64,000 bases of DNA from positions 1 through 64,000 of the forward strand of contig JAILHT010000085.1 in the NCBI GenBank assembly GCA_024695665.1, given 5' to 3'. This document shows, piece after piece, positions 8,684 through 18,500 of this stretch (positions within the stretch are counted from its first letter, which is position 1; every line of letters starts with the position of its first letter). The DNA is from Lachnospiraceae bacterium (GTDB lineage Bacteria; Bacillota; Clostridia; Lachnospirales; Lachnospiraceae). A program made the translations under genes and the position numbers. The notes under the pieces were generated by a model that searched no databases, was not told the origin of the DNA, and worked only from the letters and a program-made list of their open reading frames with translations.

Positions 8684-8696
8684 GAGGTGGTGAGAT

Positions 8697-9419
8697 ATGG
8701 CATTGTTATTTGAAAATGAAAAAGATGTACCGAAGCTTGACCTAAAGAATGCGGATAAGATGCTGGGATACATATTTGAGGAGGCAAAAGTCGAGCCAAA
8801 TACTGTCCCTATGAGCGAGCTTGAATCCTACAGCAATTACAGGATGGAGAGATACACGCTTCAGCGGGCCGTGCTCATACTGGCAATGGCTATTTTCATA
8901 GCTTTGCCACTCATGTTTGTTTTGCCGAATTTTTCCGTGTCTCCTAAGACGGAGTCGGTGAGAGGGCTTCCGGAATACGAGATAAAGGTCACGACATTTT
9001 TTAATGTAAAAAAAGTTACTGCGGTTATAGGAAATGAGACCTTGCCTGTCTATGAGGTGGATGGGCACACATACACGGTTGAACCGATTCAAAACGGAAC
9101 TATGACAGTTACTGTCGAGCTTTTCAACGGGCAGAGAGCGAGCGAGAAAGTATCTGTCAATTCAGTCGACAATCTCGCACCGGAGATAACAAGCAGCTTG
9201 ATCGCCGGAAATGATGTTACATTGTATCTGAATGACAAGGGGATAGGAGTCGATTACGACAACATATATGCATATCGCAATGATGAAAAAATATATCCGG
9301 ATGAGATAAATGAAAAAGACGGATATGTTTTATTCAATGATATGGAAGCGGGAGATGCGATTTATATCTTCGATTATCTGGAAAACACACTTGTAGTAAG
9401 GATTTCGAGACAAGAGTAA
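8697..9419 (+). CDS. Putative membrane-bound anti-sigma factor
   Basis: The 240-residue protein has an N-terminal cytoplasmic segment (1-60), one membrane helix (about 63-81, LILAMAIFIALPLMFVL) and an extracytoplasmic beta-rich region (85-240; KVTTFFNVKKVTAVIGNETLPVYEVDGHTYTV begins it, split here by topology only). Topology and its place 13 bp after an ECF sigma gene fit an anti-sigma factor, but no recognisable zinc-binding anti-sigma motif (HxxxCxxC) is present. The outer part reads like Ig-like or carbohydrate-sensing folds (GNDVTLYLNDKGIGVDYDNIYAY). Alternatives are a co-regulator or a small surface-assembly protein. GGAGGTGG precedes the start. Confidence 0.6.
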   Translation: MALLFENEKDVPKLDLKNADKMLGYIFEEAKVEPNTVPMSELESYSNYRMERYTLQRAVLILAMAIFIALPLMFVLPNFSVSPKTESVRGLPEYEIKVTTFFNVKKVTAVIGNETLPVYEVDGHTYTVEPIQNGTMTVTVELFNGQRASEKVSVNSVDNLAPEITSSLIAGNDVTLYLNDKGIGVDYDNIYAYRNDEKIYPDEINEKDGYVLFNDMEAGDAIYIFDYLENTLVVRISRQE

Positions 9420-9530
9420 AATTATTTAAAAAAAAATTTCAAGAAAAATGAGCCATTAGTACCAAATGTTGAGTCTTTATTTATATAAGGGGTAAAAAAC
9501 TGTTTTTTTTAGAGAGTAGAGGAGACGCGT

Positions 9531-12500
9531 ATGAAAGTTAAATGGAAAAAGTATTTGGCCTTCATTCTGGCGATTGCCTTAGTAATATCAAGTGGAGTTT
9601 TTTCTTCAGACAGATATTTGAAGGCCACTGATGGCGAGAAGGAAGTCGCGGAAGAGGTTCAAGGTACAGAAGAAGACGTGGTTGAAGAAAACGCAAATGC
9701 AGCTGCGGAACTGGCTCTGGCAGAGAGCGCAGAGGGCGGAGAAGAAACAGCAACGGTAGAAGAAGTTGCAGAGGAAGCACCGACAGAGGCACCTGTAGAG
9801 GAAGTACCGGCAGAGGCACCTGTAGAGGAAGCACCGGCAGAGGCACCTGCTGAGGAAACACCGGCTGTAACACCTGCGGATGAAAGCTCGGATATGGCAG
9901 CTTCCGATGACTCGACAGCATCAACTGAGACCGTTGAAGCAGAAACCGAAGAGGTTGAAACCGAGGCAGAAACCGAAGTCGAAACTGAGGCGGAGACCGA
10001 AACAGAGGAAGATACCGAAGAAGAGACTGAAGAAGATACCGAAGAAGAGACTGAAGAAGATACGGAAGATGATGTGAAGAAACCTGCAGCAACCGTAAAG
10101 GTTACAGCGGATGACGGAACAGTAATAACCGTTTCTGCACCGAAGGGAGTTCTTCCTAAAGGCTTCAAAGTAAAGGCAAAAGTAGTTTCAGGTTCAGATC
10201 TTGACGCTTTGGTTGCAGAGCAGCTTGAGGCAGCCGGAGTTGAGCTTGTGAGCTATGTTGCATATGATGTGACAATATATGACAAAAAAGGAAAAGAGAT
10301 ACAGCCTGACGGATCTGTAAGCGTTACAATCGGAAGCCCTGCAGCAGAGGGTGACTATCAGGCAGTATATCATGTTGACGATTCCGGAAACGTCGATAAG
10401 ACAAACGAGGTTACCGGTTCAGAAGCAACAATTTCAGCAGATCATTTTTCAGTATTCATAAACGCTGTCGGCGCATCGCCTAACGATTCGTCGACTGTTG
10501 CCATTTCCGGTGATACGGAAGTATATGTGGGAAGTACCATCACACTTACCGTAACCGGGGCAACCGGTGGAAGCTGGAGCATATCAAGAGGAAGCAGTTA
10601 TGCATCGGTTGACAACGAAGGCGTTGTAACAGGAAAAAGAGCAGGAACGGCAACAGTAACCTATTCCTACAAAACGGGAAACGGATGGGGAAGCCGTACC
10701 AAGACTGTATCTCACACAGTTACAGTCAAGAATTTTGAGATAAATATTTCCGGCGATACATCCGTAGATGTTGGAAATACCATACAGCTGACCGCTGACG
10801 TTAAGGGCGGAACATGGTCTGTATTATCCGGAAGCAGCTATGCGTCTGTAGATGATGAATCAGGACTTGTAACAGGACTTAAAGAAGGATCGGCAACCAT
10901 AAAGTATACGGTGGACGTAAATGGGAAAGAATTTTCCTCTACGTATGGTATAACCGTAAACCCAGCACGTACCATTACATTTAAGTATTATCCGGGAAGC
11001 CCGAATGACAGCGCCAAGATTGGCGATTACAGTTCGATAAAGTTCTGTGTACTTCTCGTAGATGAGAACGGAAATCAGACATATTATGACGGTTCGGTAG
11101 CCGATTTGGTAATAAATTCAAGTACGGTTTCTATAAATGCTTCCACATTTGCATCTATAGATATCGAGGGGTACTCGTTTGCAAAGGCTTATGCATACTT
11201 CCCATGGTATGGATCAAGCGTCACTGACGAAAACAGCTTTGCACCTGTACTTAGCTTCAAGAACTTCGGAAAAGTGGGATCCGGAACTCATTATGACAGC
11301 TATATAGGATTTACGACAACATACGGAAGCGGTTCGGATTTCAGCGCATACCCTGACAGTACAGGATATTATGCTTACAATCCTACCGGAACCTTGAGAC
11401 TTGTTTTCTATAAGATTACTGCAGATACACCGAACACAAACTATGTTGTAAACGACAGCACAACTCTCACACAGATAGATACCACCCTGTGGAAAAACGG
11501 TGGATATACATATTATCCAAAGGATATGACCTCAACATATAACCAGACTTATATGGAAGAGAACTATCCGAACGAAGGATCATTCGAAGGATGGTATACA
11601 GACAGTGCTTGCACAAAACTTGTAACCTCATCATTCTTTGATACGGCAGTTACAGGTGATGTTACACTTTACGCAAAGTGGAACAAAGAAAAAGAAGTAA
11701 GCTATACGGTAAACTACCTGCTCAACGGAACAACGGATGCTCTCGCGGAGAGCACAACAGGTACAGGAATCTGGAGAACCACAGCGACTGCTGAGGCGAC
11801 AGATATCGACGGATATACACCTGTAAGTGCATCCGGAAGTGTCAAGCTTGTAAAAGATGAGACAAAGAACGTGATAAATCTCTACTATTACAAGAATGTT
11901 ACCGTGACAGCAAACAGCGATACAAAGAACTATGACGGAACAGAGAAGAGTGTATCCGGATACAGCGTTACAGAAGGTATCCTTGAGAGTTATCCTGGCG
12001 CAGAGTTCGAAGGAATAAGCGCAGGGGCAAAGGGAACCGATGCAGGTGAATATGCTAGTACGTTCGCAGAAGGCACAGTGGGAACAGTAAGTTCCAACGG
12101 ATATTATATTATAGCTGCAACTGCAGACGGAACTCTCACAATCAATCCTGTTGACGTAACTGTGGAGATAACAGGAAATACTGATACAAAGGCATACAGC
12201 GGAAGCGAACAGTCCGTAACGGGCTATGAAGTGACCGGCACTAGCGATAGCGCATACACAAGCAATTATGTTGGACTTGCAGAAGGCGTTGAGGCTGTTG
12301 CAAGTGGTACTGACGCAGGCACATACAATATGGGCCTTACAGCAGAAAGCTTTGTTAACACAAACGTAAACTACAATGTAACCTTCAGCGTAACTGACGG
12401 AGCACTTACAATAGAGCAGGCTGATGCAATTGTAGTTGAAATAGAAGGAAATCACGACAGCAAGGTATATGACAAGACTGCTATTACAGTCAGCGGATAT

Positions 12501-15500
12501 ACCGTAAAAAGTATAAGCAACAGCATTTATACCGAAGATGATTTTGCACTTAAAGAAGATGTGACAGACAGCGCATCCGGAACACATGTCGGAACATACG
12601 GCATGGGTCTTGCCGCAGATTCATTTGAAAATACAAATGCAAACTTCAAAAATGTAAGCTTTGTAGTTACCGACGGATATGCAGAGATAACAGAGCGACC
12701 TATAACCGTCACATCAGCTACAGACAGTAAAGCATATGATAAAACGGCGCTCACAAATGATGAAGTCACAGTTACTTCAGGCTCTTTCGCTGATGGAGAG
12801 AGTTTTGTATATGATGTTACCGGATCTCAGACAGAGGTCGGAAACAGCGCCAATACATTCACCTACACTGCAGGAGCCGACACAGATTTAGCTGACTACA
12901 GTGTAACCAAGATTGAGGGAACACTCACAGTATCCGAGAAGGATGGAGTGGTTGTCACAATCACAGAGAACAGCGGTACTTTTACCTATAACGGAGAAGC
13001 ACAGAGCGTAAGCGGATACACAGTATCCACTAGCGATGACAGCTACAGCACTTCAGATTTCACATTTAACGGAAATGATGTAGTCGAAGGAACCGTAGCA
13101 GGAACTTACGAGATGCAGCTGGTAGCTTCGGATTTTGAAAATACAAATGCGAACTTCAAGGATGTTCAGTTTGTTATAGTAGACGGAAGTCTTGTGATAA
13201 ATCCTATAGAAGCAAAGATAACAATAAAAGCAGGTACCGGCACAAAGGTTTATGACGGAAATGCACTTTCTGCAGATTACTCATACACTGACGGAGTGCT
13301 CTTAGACGGCGATGCTCTAACCGCGACAGTAAGCGGAGAGATAACAAATGTCGGAGAGGCAACTTCGAAAGTTACAGGATATACAATCAAACGCGGTGAT
13401 GTAGATGTCACAAACTGCTACACTGTAGGCAAGGAAGACGGAACGCTCACTGTTACTGTAAGACCTGTAAAGGTAACATCGGAAGGAAAGACAAAAGAGT
13501 ATGACGGAACGGCTTTGACCGAATCCGGATACAGCATTGAGTCAACCTCCGAGGGACGTGGACTTGTAAGCGGTGAGACAATCACTGTTACAACAAACGG
13601 AAGTCAGACAGATGTCGGAACTTCAAAGAATACTTTTGATGTAGAGGCAGGCACAGCAGATCTTGCAAACTATGATATTGAAAAGGTTGAGGGAACTCTC
13701 GAAGTAACCACAAATACCAAGAAGATAGTTGTAAAAGCTGATGATGCAACAAAGAAGTACGATGGCACAGCGCTCACAGAAGACGGATACAGCATAGTTT
13801 CCGGAGAGACAAATCTTCCGGCAGGAGCAACAGTAAGCGCAACGGTAAGCGGAAGCCAGACAACATACGGATCTTCTGAAAATGTTATATCTGATGTCAA
13901 GGTTATGTTTGGTGAGGAAGACATTACCGGATTCTTCAGCGGCATTGAGGCAAATAACGGAACACTTTCCGTAGAGAAAGCCCCGATAACCATCAAGTCG
14001 AAGGATGCACATAAGGTATATGACGGCACACCACTCACCGAGAATACGGTAGAGATAGTAAGCGGACAGCTCTATGGGGAAGATACATTAACAGCTACAA
14101 CAAACGCGTCGGTTACATATGTAAGCGAAGGTCAGATAGACAATACATACACATATGAGATAGTTGGCGCAGAGAATTATGAAGTTACCGCTAATACCGG
14201 AAAGCTTTATATAGAAAAGAACAATACACCGATTGTGATAACAGCGGACACGCTTTCCAAGAAGTATGACGGAGACGCTTTGACAGCCGGTTATACCACA
14301 AGCGGAGAACTCATCGACAACGATACTATAGATGCTACGGTGAGCGGAACGATAACAGATGTACTTGTTGACGAAGGCGGAAATGTTCAGTCAGTACCAA
14401 GTACAATCACAGGATATACGATCACAAGAGAAGTTGGCGGCGAGACTATTGATGTTACAGATTGCTACAGCAATATAACAACAAATGCTGGAACACTCAC
14501 AGTGACAAAGAGAGATGTAACCTTAACTTCGGAAGGCGCAACAAAGACTTATGACGGAACAGCACTCACCGCAAACGGTGAAAATGATGTTGTCATAGGT
14601 GGAGACAAATTTGTCGGAGAAGAGGGAGCAGAATTTGAGATAACAGGTACTTTGACAGACGCAGGAGAGACGGACAATACATTTACCTACACTCTCAAAG
14701 ACAACACAAAAGAATCGAACTACAATATTACAGTAGCCTACGGCAAACTTGTGATAGCTGAGGCCGATGAAGTAATAGTAAACATTGTAGGAAACAATGC
14801 ATCAAAGACTTACAACGGCGCAGCTCAGAACGTGACCGGATATACGGTTACAATAAGTTCGGATCTGTATACTGAGGACGATTTCACATACAACGGTGAA
14901 GCAAAGGCAGAGGGAACCGACGCCGGAACTTACAGTATGAATCTTAAAGCGTCCGATTTCGTAAATAACAGTAACAACTTTGAAAATGTAACATTCAACA
15001 TTACTGACGGAACTCTTGAGATCGAGAAGGCCGGAGACATAACAGTAGTTGCAAACTCAGCAAGCAAGGTTTATGACGGAACTGCTCTCACAGCAGGATA
15101 CACATATACCGGAACTCTTGTAGAAGGACATGAACTCGAGGCAACAACAGAGGGAGAAATCACAGATTACGCTGAGAACGGAGCAGTGAACAAAATCGCA
15201 TCCTATGTTGTAAAAGACGGCGATGGAAAAGATGTCACTGCAAACTACAACTTCCTGGCTTCGGTAGACGGAACTTTGAAAATAGCAAAGAGACCGGTAA
15301 CTATAGCAACTTCCGATGCTACAAAGCAGTATGACGGAACCGCACTGACGGCTGATGGCTATGAGATAACAGAGACCAACGACGAGGCTAAGGTAGGATT
15401 CGTAGGAACAGATTCCGTAGCAGTGAATGTTACAGGAACAATAACAAATGTCGGAACAGCCGCAAATACATTTGATATCACTGCAGCAGGGACGACAAAC

Positions 15501-18500
15501 CTTGAGAATTACAATATCACAGAGACACCTGGAACGCTTGAGATAACAGCAAACACATCAAAGCTTGTCATAACAGCCGACAACGGTGAGAAGGAATATG
15601 ACGGAACCGCACTCACGGTATCGACAGCTTCACTCACAGAGGGAACACTTCCTGAAGGTGCTGTAATAACAGCTGAGAACACAGGATCTCAGACAAATGC
15701 AGGAGCAAGTGACAATATCTTAAGCTCTTACAAGATCACTCTTGGAGGCAAAGATATCACTGGCTACTACACAAATGTAGAGAAGAGAAACGGTTCTCTG
15801 AACGTAAGTAAGAAGAATGTTGTACTCCTCTCGGCAACAGACGAGAAGAAGTATGACGGAACCGCACTTACAAATGCAAATTACACCTTTGAAGACGGAA
15901 CCGCATTTGTTGAGGGTGAGGGAATCACAATCACAAGCAGCGCATCCATAATTGACAAGGGTGAGATTGACAACACATTTGCATATGCAGCAAATGATGG
16001 AACCAACCTAAACAACTACACGATAAGTGCAAATTACGGAAAACTGAAAGTTACTGAGAGAAGCGTAACGCTTACATCCGCAACAGACAGTGCAACTTAC
16101 ACAGGCGATCCGCTTGTAAATACAGAAGTGACGGTAAGTGGCGACGGATTCGTAGACGGTGAGGGCGTGAGATGTGATGTCACAGGAAGCCAGACTGTAG
16201 CAGGATACAGTGACAACCTGTTCACATATGTATTCAACGAGGGAACAAAGGCAGCAAACTATAATGTAAGCACTGTATACGGAATACTCACAGTAGCGGC
16301 AAGCGATGATGAGATTATCGTAACGGTAACCGCAAACAGTGATATAGATGAGGCATATGACGGAAGCCTGCACGAGCTTAAAGGATATACAATAAGCAGT
16401 ACAAATCCGGCATACACCGAGGCTGATTTCACATACAGCGGAACAGACAGCATCTCTGAAAAGAATGCGGGAACATACACATTAGCACTTGATAAGAGTA
16501 AGTTTAAAAATACTAATAACAATTATTCAAATGTAACATTCAACGTGATAGACGGAACCCTTGTAATAGCAAAGAGACCTGTAACAGTCACCTCCGACGG
16601 TGCAACCAAGGAATACGACGGAACGGCTCTCACAGCAAATGAGGCCTCAAACGTAAGTGTTACAAGTGAGTTGGGATTCGTTGACGGAGAGGCTCCAGAG
16701 TACAATATCACAGGAAGCATTACCGATGTTATTGAAGGCGGAGCGGACAATACGTTCACATACGAGTTTGCAAGCGAGGAGATCGCAGGCAACTATGTAG
16801 TGACACCGGTATACGGAAAACTCTATGTCACAAAGAATACGACACCGATAACAATCAGTGCCAAAGATGCAGAAAAGGTATATGACGGAACAGAGCTTAA
16901 GGCAGAAGGCTTCGACTTCACAGAAGGAGTTCTTGCAAGCGGAGAGGTTCTCACAGCAGAGGTAACAGGAACTGCAGGAGCTAATGTTTCTACCGGAACA
17001 TCAAGGATAGCAAGTTACAAAGTTACACGAGCATCCGACAACAAGGATGTCACAGCATTCTATACCTTTACAGAGAGCAATACTGGAACACTTAAGATAA
17101 CCGCAAGACCTGTGACCCTCACATCAGAGGGAAGCGCAAAGATGTATGACGGAACTGCACTCGTAAAAGAGGTAGTTAACGCATCAACCGGAACTAACGA
17201 AGGATTTGTGGGAGAAGATACCGTAACGTACAGCAATTTCGCAAGTCAGACCACAGTGACCGGTGAGAGCGGTGTGGACAACACATTCGATTACACCTTT
17301 ACAGGAAGCAATGAAAACAATTACTCGATAACCAAGAAATACGGAAAACTCAAAGTATATGACAGAGATGTCAAGTTTGAGGTTACCGTAATGGCAAACG
17401 GCGGAGAATTCAAGTACGACGGAACTACACATACTGTAGACGGTTTCGTAAACGAGACTGAGGACGGTATCCCTGTAACCGTTGGCGGAGTAAACTACAC
17501 AGTAACCGGACTTACCTCGACAGCTACTGTTAAGGATGTTGCAGACAGCACTGTTACAAGCATAGCCGGAACAGCGTTAGTCAAGGACGAGAACGGAAAT
17601 GATGTGACATCACAGTTCATAGTTCATGCAAATCCTGCAAACGTAACTGTAACAAAGAGAAGCGTAATACTCACATCCCAGACACAGAGCTGGCCATATG
17701 ATGGAGACGATCATTACAGCCACGATGTGACAGTAACCGGAGACGGATTCGTCGATGAAGAGGATGCAACTTACACATTCGAAGATGATGTTAAGGTAAC
17801 ATATGCCGGAGAGAACAAGACAAATGCGTTCACCTACACATTGAAGGAGAACACAGATGCAAACAACTACAACATAACGACAAATTATGGACAGCTGACC
17901 GTAACAAACAGATCTGACGATCCGGATTCGGATGACGCCAAGTATATAATCTATGTTGAGGCAAACAGCGGCGAGTACACATACGACGGTGAGGCGAAGA
18001 CGGTTAGCGGATTTAAGGCTGATACGTACAGGGCTTCTAACGGAGCCACATACACCGTAAGCGGACTGACAGCAGGTGCAACGCTCACAGATGCAGGAAC
18101 CGCAACAGTTACAATAGACGGAACGGCAGTCGTAACAGACGCAAACGGAAAAGATGTCACAGCACAGTTTGTTGTTAACAGCAATACAGGAACACTTAAG
18201 ATAAATCCAAGAACAGTAAAGATCAGGTCGGTCGATGCTGAGCAGGAGTACAACGGATCGGCACTTGTTGCAAATGAAGTTGAATACTCGGGCGACGGAT
18301 TTGTCGGAAGCGATTCGGCAATAATAACATACACCGGAAGCCAGTTGTTAGTAGGATTCTCTGAGAACTTCTTCACATATGAACTTGCAACCGGAGTAAA
18401 TGCAGACAACTATACAATAACAACCGAATACGGAGTCCTCAATGTAACGCCTAGAGACGCAGCATATGAGATAACCGTAAAAGCTAACAGTGCCGAGGAA

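Noticed and set aside
9562-10168. Long minus-strand open frames opposite the N-terminal stalk of the giant surface protein
   Set aside because: They are mirror images of Glu/Thr/Ala-rich codons (poly-Ser and poly-Leu/Pro translations), with no RBS and no plausible protein character.
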